In this document: piece after piece, positions 1 to 10,582 of the stretch | Layout of the letters: each line of letters starts with the position of its first letter | Position numbering within the stretch: position 1 is the stretch's first letter | Source of the DNA: Holtermannia corniformis | Taxonomy: Eukaryota; Basidiomycota; Tremellomycetes; Holtermanniales | Length of the DNA stretch: 64,000 nt | Reading direction: 5' to 3' | NCBI GenBank assembly: GCA_001599935.1 | Contig: BCIJ01000006.1 | Coordinates: 499,931 to 563,930, forward strand | The notes under the pieces: model-generated | What the model saw: only the letters and a program-made list of their open reading frames with translations | Told to the model about the DNA's origin: nothing | The model's database searches: none | Translations under genes and position numbers: made by a program

Positions 1-3000
1 AGACATGCCACGCTGAAGCTGCTGCTTTGGCTTTTCGGCGCGTACGCAGCCACCACCTTCTTCTCGCAGGCGGCAAAGAATGACTCCGTGAAGCCGTACA
101 AATCTAGTGCCGGCCCGACAGAAAGGTCTGGTTCCCCGCGAGGCGACGGAGCTTGCGCAGTGTAGCGCTTCGACATTGGGTTGGGTAGCAGCTCGGGTCG
201 AGTTTGCGGCTGTGCGGCAGCCTTGAGCAAGACTGCTGCCAAGGTGTTCGCGGAATCTGGCAGCTCGCGACATCTCAACTTGGCGAATAGCGGCGAATCT
301 CGTGGGAAGAGCAGTAAGGCGAAAGACGTGTAGGCGTTCTGTACGGCGTCGTGATCTTCCAATATAGTCACTGACAGGCGCAGCTGAGCCCTGATCAGCC
401 TTCTCACCCATACAACAAGTATCACACCTACATGTTCTGGCGCCGCGGGCGCCGTTATTGCTTTGAGAAATGGCGACGTGGCAAGGTCGCCTGGAGTCTT
501 GTGATGAGCCTCGAACATGGACCAGGCACATGGCGTCCACTGGCTCAGACCCGCAAAGGTCTCGACGATCGGGAGCTCTATTTGCTGCAGGATCAAGTGC
601 TTTTTGACACCTTGGTCGGGACCCAGCAGTAGCTTCATCCACGGGCCCATATCGTAAAGCATGTTGGTCATGCGACAGTGCAGTGGATGGTTGTCTTTGG
701 CGCCGACGTCGCCGATCGCCATGAATGGCACTTCTTCACCCAACGGAGAGGACCTGATCGTCGTCACCGCTATCGGAGGTGACGGTAATCCGATTGCAGG
801 GTCTACTGTCGCTGGTGCTTGGTTCGAGGGAAGTCGTCTAACGGATCTTAGTACAATGCAAGTCGGGAAGCCGTGAGACCAACCTGCGAGGATCCATCGG
901 TACCGGGACAGCCGCGTTGGGTACGACCGGCGAGGTATACGTCGGAGTCAGTGGTGAGAGCGCAGGCGTTGGCTGTCCTTGAGGTTGCGAGGGCCATCGT
1001 TGATTACGAGGCACGAACACTTCGGCATTGTCACCCGTTATCGGCGCCGAAGGTTCCTCGTAGCCTTGTACCGGCCGCGCTGGCAAGCCTGCGCCTGGCC
1101 ATTGTTGAAGAGGCGGCTGAGGGTATGCCTGCGGGCGCGTGAAGCCGGTTGGAGAAGGATATGGCAGTTCCGGACTCGGTACGGCGCTTGAATAGTTGAT
1201 GGTCGGTCGAGGTCGTGGATTGAACGCGGCTGGTTTTGCCGTACTTGTCTGCGGCATTGTCTGCTTCCAGTGTGTCATTGGCTGGCCGAGAGGCTGACTG
1301 GCTAGCGAAGGGGAGCGACTCGTCGGACCGCCCGAAACCCCACGCTGTTGCGGCTGTTGCGCTTGTGGCGGCGCCTGTGTGTCAGATGGTACTCGTGCCA
1401 ACTGTTTGTGTGGCTTGGTAGGCGACCCTTGCGGAGTCCGCGAAGACCGTGATGTCTCACGCCTCATTGCTGGTGCAGTAGGCACAACAGGAGCCGACTT
1501 CGGTCCTGAACGAGGCCCGCTTGACGGTTCAGCAGCAGTCGTAGAAATCTGATGTGTTGTTGGCAGCCGCGAGGCCGCAAGACCTTTGACAGGGGCTGTC
1601 CTCAAACTTTTGACCTTTTCTGGGTCGCCGATCACTTCGACGCGCTTGATCTTGGACGGCTGTTTGTACTTTGGTCGATCTGTCACAGGCAGCACGGAAG
1701 CCGTTGCATGCGCTGCTTCGCTGGCGGTGACCGTATTCTGGCTCGACTTGGCCGCCGGGGGGACAGGCTGTGAATGTAGCTGTTCGACATGTGCTGGCGC
1801 TGGATGTTCGACGACCGGTTGGGGAGCTGAGGTCGGAGGAGACTTGGCTTTGGCGGGAGCAGCTGCTGTTTTCGGTACGATTGGTGCTGTTGGCGCCGAT
1901 GGCGCGGGTGCTGCCGGTACCGCTGGTGCTGGTGGTACTGGTGGTGGTGTAGGGGCTATTGAAGCTGCGGGCGCGACCGCCACGCTTGCTCCCGTCATCG
2001 GTGTTGGTTGGCGACGCACACTCGCTGATCCCGATGGGACCGGGCTGGAGCGCGTTGAAGAGCTATCAAGGAACAGCGGTTCCGAGACATGTATAACAGG
2101 TCCAGCCGAAACCGGTGTTGGCTCTGGTGCCGACTCGATGAATAATGCCTCGGCGGTGTCGTCGATGATCGGCTCTGCTGGGATTTGAGAACCCTTGACT
2201 TGCGTTGGGAAGGCGATTGGTTCGGCAGACGCGGCTTTGCTCTGACCTGTGGGTTGGTTCGTTGCGATGGGCGTCGGGACGACGGTAGGTCCTATGGAAG
2301 CGGCTTTCCGGGCGCCACCAGACAAAGTTGAGACAGGTTGAGAGAAGGATGCAGCGGTCGCTGCAAGGGCTGCCGCTGCAGCTTGAGCCGCTTGAGCCGC
2401 TTCGTGCGTGCTGGCGGCAGTTGATGCCGTCATGGGCGCGAAGCCAGCTATGATAGGCTGCGGACCTGATGGACCACTCAACGGTGGCTTGGTCGGCGCC
2501 GTGGAGGCCAAGGCGGTTACCGCGATTGTCTCTTTGCGTGGCTGCTGCGGCGTCTCGATTCGCTTGATCTTGCCAGACAGCGCCGGATCGCTGGATTTGT
2601 TGACGAATTTCCGTTCCCCACCATCCGAGACCTTGCTTTTGCCCTTTCCTTCCACCACTGTCGAGATGTCGTCTGACGGTTTCTTCTTCTTGACCTTTTC
2701 TTGCTTGCTCGACTCTGGGCTATCCACCACTCGCTTCCGCTTCATCTTACTCGCGAGCGGGATTTCTCCTGGAGATTCCGATGCACGTTTTGATTTAGCG
2801 TTGGCGCTGCTCGAAGGGCCAGGACCGGCTTCTGGCTTTGTTTCCACAGTTTTCTTGGTCCACTTGACTGATGATGAAGCCGTTGACGCTGGTGATACGG
2901 CGCGTTGCTTTTTGTGGACCGAGAGCTTTGGGCTGACGTCGTCCTTGGCTATCTTGGACGCATTAGGCGGAACGAGTGGTGTGAGTTTGTACGACTTGAT

Positions 3001-3739
3001 AACGCGCTGGCGTTGTCTCATGTACTTTGCGTAGTCGCGGTCGCTGTCGGCTATCCAAGTTCCTAGCGAGAAAGAGGGTAAGCCCCGAAACCGGCCAGCT
3101 GCAGACAGACACGTACGCATGAGCGGTGCTGGCGTTTCATACAGCATGCCCTCTTCGCCTCGTGGCTCAATCTGTCCCGGTTCGATGGGTAGACCGACAG
3201 CCTCCCAGAACCTATGCAGCCTCGTCAACACGGTCTGTCTCAGCGAACCGACCTGCTCACAGCGTCGGCATCGGGTGGTCCTGCTCTAAAAAGCTCTCGA
3301 ACGGCTCCTCGGTATCGTCCGATACCTTGTGGTAGTTCTGCCACTAAATGACCGAACGCATGGTGTCAGCGCGTGTGACGTGCGATGAATGAGATGGCCG
3401 ACTTGCCAAGACACCGTATCGCTAGATAGAAGAGTTGACTCGTCAGCTAATGATACGAGGCCGAGACGAGCACGGGAAGCCCAACCTACCCATCCTGGGA
3501 TCTTCTCGCCGTCCGCATTGGGTCGGACCATTTTCTCACCATGATAGACTGCATACTTGATAGCGTCTAGCAGTAAGCGCACGGGATCAGCCACGCAGCT
3601 GTGAGATGCCCCTACTCGAGTACGCACCAACCTCATAGATGGGCGCCGCCTCGCCATCGCTGCCTGACCCCTCGGAAGAGCTTTCGCGCTCCCGTTTGAC
3701 CTCGAGCCTGATCTCTTTGAATGTTGGGGAGTGTGGCAT
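1..3739 (-). CDS. Chromo-like-domain protein with long disordered middle (3' part cut by window edge)
   Basis: The start is the ATG at 3739-3737 (MPHSPTFKEIRLEVKRE). After several short introns the N-terminal 120 or so residues read like a chromo domain: YEVGDAIKYAV, then RYGVLWQNYHK, DDTEEPFESF and LLHRFWEAVG, which gives the usual Y..V.W..Y....D.T.EP.E.F pattern. A middle of roughly 600 residues is very rich in Ser, Pro, Ala and Lys and looks disordered. An intron at 838-883 joins this open frame to another that stays open to base 1 (from RLPSNQAPATVDP on), with a folded-looking part around PFMAIGDVGAKDNHPLH. The two halves are therefore one gene running off the left edge. A chromatin role is inferred only from the chromo-like segment. 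The C-terminal part is not recognised. Confidence 0.7.
3344..3421 (-). other. 15-nt exon followed by a GC-AG intron
   Basis: On the minus strand a 15-nt exon (plus 3407-3421, residues RYGVL) is followed by an intron at 3344-3406 whose donor is TTG|GCAAGT and which ends CATTTAG. GCAAGT is the usual consensus for GC-AG introns. Using it keeps phase 0 and gives the continuous chromo-like reading GWRYGVLWQNYHK. A GT donor a few bases earlier (GTGTCTT) would shift the frame. Confidence 0.65.
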
Positions 3740-4019
3740 AGTAGAGACCTGTCGCTATGGATGTCTCATACTCTGGCTGCGCTACCTTTGACCTCTACGC
3801 GCTGCAAAACGGCGTTTGCCAACCTGTGACTGTGTTTGTGCAACATGCACAAACCTCCGCGACAGTCAACACGCGAGTGCTGTGTCACGTGACTCAGCTC
3901 AAACTGGAGATAGTTGAAATATTGACAGAAATAAAACAGCGCTGTCAACTCGCTAGGTGGAGGTTCTGTCGTGCTAGAGCTCACGACCAACGCCAACTTT
4001 CGCTCTGGCATATACAACC
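3740..4019. promoter_or_regulatory. Divergent promoter with CACGTG palindrome
   Basis: This 280-bp gap separates the divergent chromo-like gene and ATP11. It contains the 10-bp palindrome GTCACGTGAC at 3884-3893, an E-box of the type bound by Cbf1/USF-like bHLH factors. No coding exon is evident. Confidence 0.5.
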
Positions 4020-5260
4020 ATGCTGCCTGCGACCCGCTGCCTGTGCAGGCGCTCACTCCCCTCTGTGGCATTCAAAAGAGCATTCAGCGTGTCCTTGAAG
4101 CGCGGCGACATCCTGAGCGAGCTCGACAAGACGCTCAATCCGCGTGAGATCATTGAAAAGAAGCGCAAGGCGTACGAGGAGCTGTATGCGGCCAAACTCA
4201 AGGCAAAGATGGAGGCGTGAGTCTTCAAGTGTACACGCAGTGTTGGATCACTGATGATACTCGCCAGAGAGGGCGCTACAGATCTCGACGAGCTGAAGCG
4301 CAAAGTCGTCGTGCCGAGTGTAGCAGAGCAGCTCAAGCGCCGAGCACGGATCGAAGAGGAGAAGCGGGATAAAGATCTCGCGGCAGTTGCGGAGGATAGC
4401 GAGGCCCTCGGAGACCGTGCTTCGGGAGAGCTGTCGATCGAGGAGAGGCGACGCTTGTCGGTCGAGCGGAAAAAGCAAGCAGAGGGTGACCGCTCAGGAA
4501 TCAAGGCGAGATGCACTGGCTACGTCGATGTGACTATCGCTGACGATAGCAGCCTCTCTCGAAAATCCTCAACCTTCCCTTGATCCATCTCACACCCCAC
4601 ACCAAGACCGATATAGAAAAGTTATGGACTGCCTACCACACTGCCCACCCGACCCTCGCACCCTCCTTCCTTTCCGCCAACCTCCCACCTGCGCTGTATG
4701 CGTCGATGCTGGCGACAGCGCAGCGCAACCCATCTTTCGTGATCCCCCTCCCTCGCTCCGAGTCGTCGTCGACCGACGCATTCGAAATGTTCTTTCTTCA
4801 GTGGCTGTTCCACCCAACCCCGGGCATCAACCCATCCGACAAGACGGCGACACCGTTGCCCAAGACGACGTCGGTCATCTTTACCCCATTGGCCGAGTAC
4901 AAGGCGTCGGGCGAGTGGGCGCACCCCTACCTCGTACTCACGCACTACCCTGACCTGTCAACGAGCCACGACGCCGTCCTGATGCGCGGTGATATCTCGC
5001 CGGTGCCACCTGCTGCTCCTGGCAAACCGCAAGCTCAAACGGCCAACAAGGACGGCTACCTCTTGACTCAGCAGCAAGCACAGCTCCTCTCGCTCGCCCT
5101 ACAACGCTTCTACTGCACCGAATACGCTCCAGCAGGCGAGACGGCCGCAGCCAAGAAAGAGCGTGAGGAGAGACTAGAGACCCTGACTGCGTTCCGGACC
5201 CGACCGGGCGAATGGGACTGGCAGCATCTGGTAGCGCAGAGCTTTGGCGGCGTAGTGTAA
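4020..5260 (+). CDS. ATP11: Mitochondrial F1-ATPase assembly chaperone Atp11
   Basis: Atp11 binds unassembled F1 beta subunit in the mitochondrial matrix so that the alpha3beta3 hexamer can form. The N-terminus (MLPATRCLCRRSLPSVAFKR) is basic and hydroxylated like a matrix presequence. It is followed by a charged helical stretch (IEKKRKAYEELYAAKLKAK) and the core from GIKPLSKILNLPLI through TPHTKTDIEKLWTAYH. The C-terminal part has EMFFLQWLFHP, SVIFTPLAEYK and LVLTHYPDLS, typical of the family. There are two introns: 4217-4267 (GT-AG) and 4506-4552 (GC-AG, donor AAG|GCGAGA). The second is needed to reach the conserved PLSKILNLPL segment. About 380 aa, normal for the family. Confidence 0.9.
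4506..4552 (+). other. Probable GC-AG intron in ATP11
   Basis: Reading through gives a stop after CTGYVDVTIADDSS and leaves the ATP11 core without its N-terminal part. Removing 4506-4552 (donor GCGAGA, branch GCTGACGA, acceptor ATAGCAG) joins GIK to PLSKILNLPL in phase 0, matching the conserved Atp11 G(V/I)KPLS stretch. Acceptor use at 4549 would add one Gln. No GT donor in the right phase is available nearby. Confidence 0.65.
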
Positions 5261-5572
5261 TGTATCATCATGTCGCTACAGTCCCTCCAGGCTGAGACCA
5301 AGGCCAAGCCTTGGCGCCAATGACGACGCCAAAGGACCCCCTTCGATCAACCCCTCGTTTCACTCTAGTCGCTCTCGGCAATCAGGGGCTCACGGTGGAT
5401 TCCGTGTGCACACGACACGAGGCTGCGCTCCATTCAGCTTGGCTTCTGGCCAAGGCATGGCGCGGTGCTGTGCGCGGCCACTACCACCTTCTTTCAGCTT
5501 CAGAAACTCTGACACGGAGCTGGCCTCCCGCATTACTAGCACAGTACATCTCTCGAACCAACCGCAGAAACA
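5261..5572. other. Intergenic region, ATP11 to small membrane protein
   Basis: This gap of about 310 bp holds only short frames with no family resemblance. It should contain the ATP11 terminator and the promoter of the small membrane-protein gene. No clear element was found. Confidence 0.4.
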
Positions 5573-5914
5573 ATGGCGCCCGTGTGCAACGGCAACGGGA
5601 TTGAGAACTGTAACAATTCAGAGGCGACCATCAACTTGCCCGCTATCGTCGGTCAGTCCTAGCCACCTGGCTAGCCAGCATAGACGCTGACGCATTCAGT
5701 TGGGAGTATCGTCGCCGTTGCTGCCCTCGGATTCGCCTGGTTCCTCCTCGGCTGGTATCTGGAGGAACGGCGCAAGAAGAAGGCTCTGGCGCGGATGGCG
5801 GCCGAGGTCGAAAAAGCCGATAGGGGCGAGGACGTGAGCGACAAGTTGCCGTTTGTGAAAGCGCCTGCTAGGCCTGGCAGAGTGGCGCGACCGCTGGGAA
5901 GGGAGAGGCGGTGA
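5573..5914 (+). CDS. Small single-pass membrane protein, 97 aa
   Basis: Two exons (5573-5651 and 5700-5914), joined across an intron with donor G|GTCAGT and acceptor ATTCAG, give a 97-aa protein. The first 25 or so residues are polar (MAPVCNGNGIENCNNSEATI). Next comes one hydrophobic segment (SIVAVAALGFAWFLLGWYL), then a positively charged, helix-prone tail (EERRKKKALARMAAEVEKAD). By the positive-inside rule the tail should be cytosolic or matrix side and the N-terminus outside. Neither exon alone reaches 100 codons, so a gene caller could miss it. It sits between ATP11 and THG1, which it faces end to end. No family is recognised. It could be a small organelle or ER membrane protein. Confidence 0.6.
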
Positions 5915-6103
5915 CATTGGTGGGCAGAGGAGGGATCGGGCTAGCCCTGGTTCCGCTGGGTCAGAGGGCGATGGGTATTGTAACGTGCAGGATGTCACTC
6001 TTTCTATGTATCTGTCAATATGGGCTGCATCGGTTGATTCGTACTCTGGGACGTGCATGCGCAAGGGTAAGTCTGGAGGGATATCGTGTCACTGAGCGTG
6101 GCA

Positions 6104-7162
6104 TCACGCCAACAACCAACTTCTCCGCTCCCACCACCCTTTCGCGATCAGGTCCTCATGCACCACTCTCACAGCGCCGTGCGTCCCGTCGAACGGCTTG
6201 ACCTTCTTTTGCTTGGTAGCACTTTCCGTTCCGCCCACCGCGAGCGTCTCAACAGACGGTTCGGGCGGTTCCCGTAGCAAGATGCTGCCCTTGCGGAACA
6301 TGGGGTCCAGAGTGTTATAGTTGATACCGTATCTGCTGAAGAGGATCTCGTTCTTGTCACTTGACAGGGTACCCTGCCGGACATCAGCACGCTGGGATTC
6401 TCCGAGGAGGACGTACCTGAAGCGTTGCGTGAGCCTCTTTGGTTGTTTGTCCACCTTGCTGTATCAGTGCCCAGAACGTCGTGTTGTACAGGTTGTTGAC
6501 GTGTGCTGTCCGCATCAATATGCTATCTCATGTGAACAGCTGCCGACGTACTGTCGGCTTGTCTCCACCCAAAGTAATCCCGAATCTCTTGCTCGCCGGG
6601 ATACACTACGACTCGGCTGTCAAAGCTTGGGGGATACCTCAAGGGCATGGAGGGAGGAAAGCAGGCCGACCAGTGGAAGACATAGGAAGAGGTAAAGACG
6701 GATACGACAGCAGAGTTGATCTTGCTATCTTGTCCTCAGCAGGAAATCTACATCGAGTTGATGACCGACCTTCGTCTCCGGTTGTACAGTTTTGTACTTC
6801 TTCGCAGGAGGAAGCTGAATCGTATCGTCAGCATGCATGGACAGTATAGTCAGCAGTATGTTCTCCCACCTGTACTCATCAGACTCTCCGAATGCCAGTA
6901 CGACGTCGGGAAACTCGTCCATCACGCTCCTCGCTGCTCGATCCATCAGATCCAACGCACGCCTGTCATTCGGCTTGTCAAAGTTGTGAGCATCCGAGAA
7001 CCTAGTAGTCAGCTACTTGATGTGGCCGCCTGCTCGTACATGGACAGGTTCAACTCACTTGTGGAAGCCTCGACCGTCTATCCGAACGACCATGAAGGTG
7101 TTTGGGAGGATTGGGTCCGGTAGCTCAAAGTTGCGCACATACTCGAAGCGTGACTTTGCCAT
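6104..7162 (-). CDS. THG1: tRNA(His) guanylyltransferase
   Basis: Thg1 adds the G-1 residue to the 5' end of tRNA(His), a 3'-5' polymerase reaction needed for HisRS recognition. The start [16 protein letters not shown] is the usual Thg1 N-terminus. The catalytic metal sites are visible in [12 protein letters not shown] (first Asp) and FGESDEYSF (second site). They are followed by STKLYNRR, then [43 protein letters not shown] and [20 protein letters not shown]. Five introns of 43 to 70 nt were removed by eye, and their joins restore these motifs. The C-terminal tail ([20 protein letters not shown]) is normal. The gene diverges from the ELMO gene over about 200 bp. Confidence 0.93.
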
Positions 7163-7364
7163 TGCAGTGAAGCTGGCTTCGACTGGACGATTCACGGGGA
7201 TTCAGAACAGCCGGCAAGGATCTTCCGCGTGAAAGAGGTCGGTGGATCCCTGCTTGCGTTCGTCATCAACTTTTGTGTGCCGTCAGTCACACGTGGTGAG
7301 AGTCCATCAACGATCATCAACTCTGCAGCTTGCTTAAGCTGGGACTCGAGGGAGACTAGCAGCA
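7163..7364. promoter_or_regulatory. THG1/ELMO divergent promoter
   Basis: A gap of about 200 bp separates two divergent start codons, so it must drive both genes. I see no TATA box or repeat that stands out. Confidence 0.4.
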
Positions 7365-10300
7365 ATGAGTACGGCAGGCGAGCAGATGCCCCAGGTCTCG
7401 AGAGATATCCAGCCGACCAATGTGGTAGTCTGGAAAGGTGAGCACAGACGGCTCTCGTAAAGTGTCGCAGCTCATGGTGATCAGACAAGTCGATCAGGGC
7501 TAGGATAGATCCTACCTTGGTACGTCAGCTCGACTCTGTGGACTTTCGAAAGCGACTCATGGTGTCATAGCCGGTGAGGGATGTCATCAGGCAGTTCAGC
7601 CTGTCATTCGACACCCCTGAACCCCACATCACTCTGGCGATTCGAGACGAGGCAGACAACCTCGTCACAGACGAGACCCTGCCGCAGAAGATCAAGGCCC
7701 ACGAGAAGCTCAAGTCGGTGCTGCTGTTGGCGACTGCAAACTGCTACCGGCTGATCTGAGCACAGACTCGTGCCATCGCCAACACTTGACGCGCTCGATA
7801 CCATTGCATCTCTAAAGCATGCCCTGTCTCCCGACGAGCCCGTTACTCTGCCGTCGCCGATCGGCAAGCCCTCCCTCACGCCCTACAAGATGGTGCTCTT
7901 CACTCTACCAAAGCACATCAAAGAGGAGGATTTCGCAATCGAGTTTATGCTACAAGGCGGAGTGGGACTCCTTGCAAAGCTGGTGGAGAAAGCTGGGCTT
8001 TTGTCGGGCAACTCGCTCGCTGTTGGTCAAGTCGATGGGCTCTGTGCTATCTACTGACGTAGGACAGTATGCTTTAAACGCCGTGAGCGCCGTACTGGAA
8101 CTCGAGCACGGCTGGAACAAACTCTCAGACGACTTTATCAGCAAGGTACGTGACAGGTGATTCAAGGTACTTGCTGACCAGCGGATTGCAGATCATCGCA
8201 ACCGTCGCCAACCACGACTTGACGAGTAACGTTGTGCGCCCGGCCACTTCAATCTTCACCAAGCTGCTTGTGGCATCTCCTCGGCAGTCACGCAAAGGCA
8301 AGGACAAGGAGCCGAAGGGGGACGGGGACTCGGTCCTGGTTTACGGCTATGATCGCGTCTTCCCTTTGGTGCAGGCCAGTGGGTTTGACTTGATGGCCAC
8401 TGTCGCTCGGCGCCTGGAAGGTGGAGATTTGGAGCTGCTTGCCCTCAGGTACTGATTTTCAACACTCCGGTGTATGTGGCTGATCCATCGGCAGTCTCGA
8501 GCTGGTTAACGAGCTGCTGAGATTAGCCGTGAATGACACGAACGAGCGTGGGGATGGTATCATCCGTCATTTTGAGCACTTGCACATCCGTCGCCAAGTC
8601 TCCGTAAGTTGCATCGTCCTCGCCCCAGCAGACACTAAGCGCACAGCGCTTGATCACGTCCAACATTTCAGCAACACTCACACCGCCCATCCTCCACTTT
8701 CAGTCAATCTTCATCCGCGTCGTCGAGCGCCGCATGCGCACGCCAGTCGAGCCATGGAAGAATGCAGACCATGAACGGATGCTGCACGCAATATGGGATG
8801 CTGCCAAGCTGCACAGCGCTGCGTCCGAGGGTCGTAACCGCTCTGGGTGGTCCGCGTTGGGCTTGGGTCTGGGAGGGCGGGAGGGCGGCGAAGGTGACAT
8901 GTTTGACGGTGTGGGAGTGCATGGACTGGAGTGCTTGGTAGGCTTTGTCTTTGTTCCGTAGCGCTGCCAGGCTGACCATTGGCCAGTACGAGTACGCGGT
9001 GCACGAAGAGGACTTGTCGCGAGTGAGCATGCTTCTATGCTGTTGCTGCTCGGCTGACGCGGTCATAGCATGTCTTGGAGCAGACCGCTCGGCCAGCTAC
9101 CCGGAGGTGTCCGATCGGCCTTGCGAGGTGCGTAGCGCCTTTATTGCTTGGAAACTCACTGATATTACTGGCAGCGCCGAGTGCTGTCGTCTTTTGGTCG
9201 ACTATTACAAGCAAGCAGTCACAGGGTCGAACGCCTCAACGCGCCCAAACTTGATGAACCTTCCAAAGCTCCACGCGTTGGTACTGCGCTTCTTCTTGCG
9301 GTACGTCTGCAGTCGTCTCTCATTCTACAACCAGCGACTGACATTCCACAGGATCTGGCAGGAGTCATCGTCCCAGGCAGCAGACTTTCCACGCGTCGTC
9401 AAGCTCACGCAAAGTCAAGTCCGCTCGGCAATGACAGACGAGAACGCAAAGTCATGGCTCCAGCTTGAGGTCGATTTCCTTGAGACGGATTATCGGACTG
9501 TAAGGGAGCGGCAGATGGTGGAGCTTGAGCAGGAGGATGAGGCACTGAGCGGACAGGCTATCAAGTGGGTTTCTGAGAGCTGCGTCGACGAGTGGCTGAC
9601 ACAGGCAGAGGGTTGCGGAGTAAATTGCAAAAGGAAGCTCTCGAGTTCATGACTGAACAGCGGTACGTTGAGCACGCCATGTTTGATCATACCTAATCGG
9701 TGTCGCAGCGTGGGTTGTATGCTTCAAGGTCGGTGAAAAGCACCTATGCACGTCAAGGCACTAACTGTCGGCTCAGGAGGGTGGTTTTATACCGGAGTAC
9801 TGTCGCGGTCCGGTGTCTCTACCACCAAACCGGCGCAGCCAACCAGACCTTGGCGATTTATCAAGCTGGTCAGTCAACCTAATCAATTCGGTCACAGCTG
9901 ACATGGAGTCAGCTGGCGAACCGCAAGATCCTTGCCTGGGACGAGTTTGCCGCCCGCGAAGCCGTCGCGCCAAGTACAGTTGCCCTCGCTCAGCAAAGTG
10001 CGTTCCACGTGCAACACTAAAGTCTGAGCTTGCGACTGACGTCCGCAGTACCCCTCGCAAGCATCACTACCGTACTCCCACACACCTCGTCAAACGTTAC
10101 CGCCCGCCAAGGCCAACCATCACCTAACAGCTTCTCACTCCTCGGCAGTCCGACCCAGAGCCTACTGGATGTAGTCTGCATTCACGCCGAGCAGTTTGCC
10201 GAGTGGATCGATGGATTCAAAGTCCTGCGGGACGAGGTCGGCGGTACGACGAAGGAGACTGCGCACTATGTTAATGTGGGTGTCGTGCTTCGGTGCAGGG

Positions 10301-10543
10301 ACGAGGGCGCGGAGCTGACGCGATGACAGGTTCTGGCGGATTTGGCACTCAAAGTGAGATTACTGGGTACGTGGCTTGGGTGGCCAAAGACGATAGCTGA
10401 CACGACAGACATGTCTGGCGAGGGCATCGCTGTGCCACAAAGTGTGACGAGCGGACCAGGTTCGTCCGCCTCTCTCTAGCAAAAGTCACTGACATGTGAA
10501 CCCAGCGCCAACCAGTACCGACTTCTACTTTGCATCGTCCTGA
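7365..10543 (+). CDS. ELMO-domain protein (CED-12/ELMO-like)
   Basis: ELMO proteins are armadillo-repeat scaffolds that, with DOCK-type exchange factors, activate Rac-family GTPases at the plasma membrane. The start is MSTAGEQMPQVSRDIQPTNV. After about a dozen short introns come helical repeats (FAIEFMLQGGVGLLAKLVEK, YALNAVSAVLELEHGW, IIATVANHDLTSNVVRPAT, VFPLVQASGFDLMATVARR). The ELMO domain follows, with GVGVHGLECLYEYAVHEED (equivalent to the G.LGLDNL..F core) and a segment with FPRVVKLTQSQVRSAM. The C-terminus is PH-like (GCMLQGGWFYTG, LASITTVLPH, LLDVVCIHAEQFAEWIDGF). The acceptor at about 8989, not an earlier in-frame AG, is needed to keep the ELMO core. The length (around 700 aa) fits the animal/fungal family. 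Confidence 0.85.
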
Positions 10544-10582
10544 CGATGCAACCATACAACCTCAATCATCACACGGTGACCG

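Noticed and set aside
1586..2188. 200-aa Gly/Ala-rich plus-strand frame
   Set aside because: Antisense of the Ser/Pro/Ala-rich middle of the chromo-like gene; low complexity explains the open frame.
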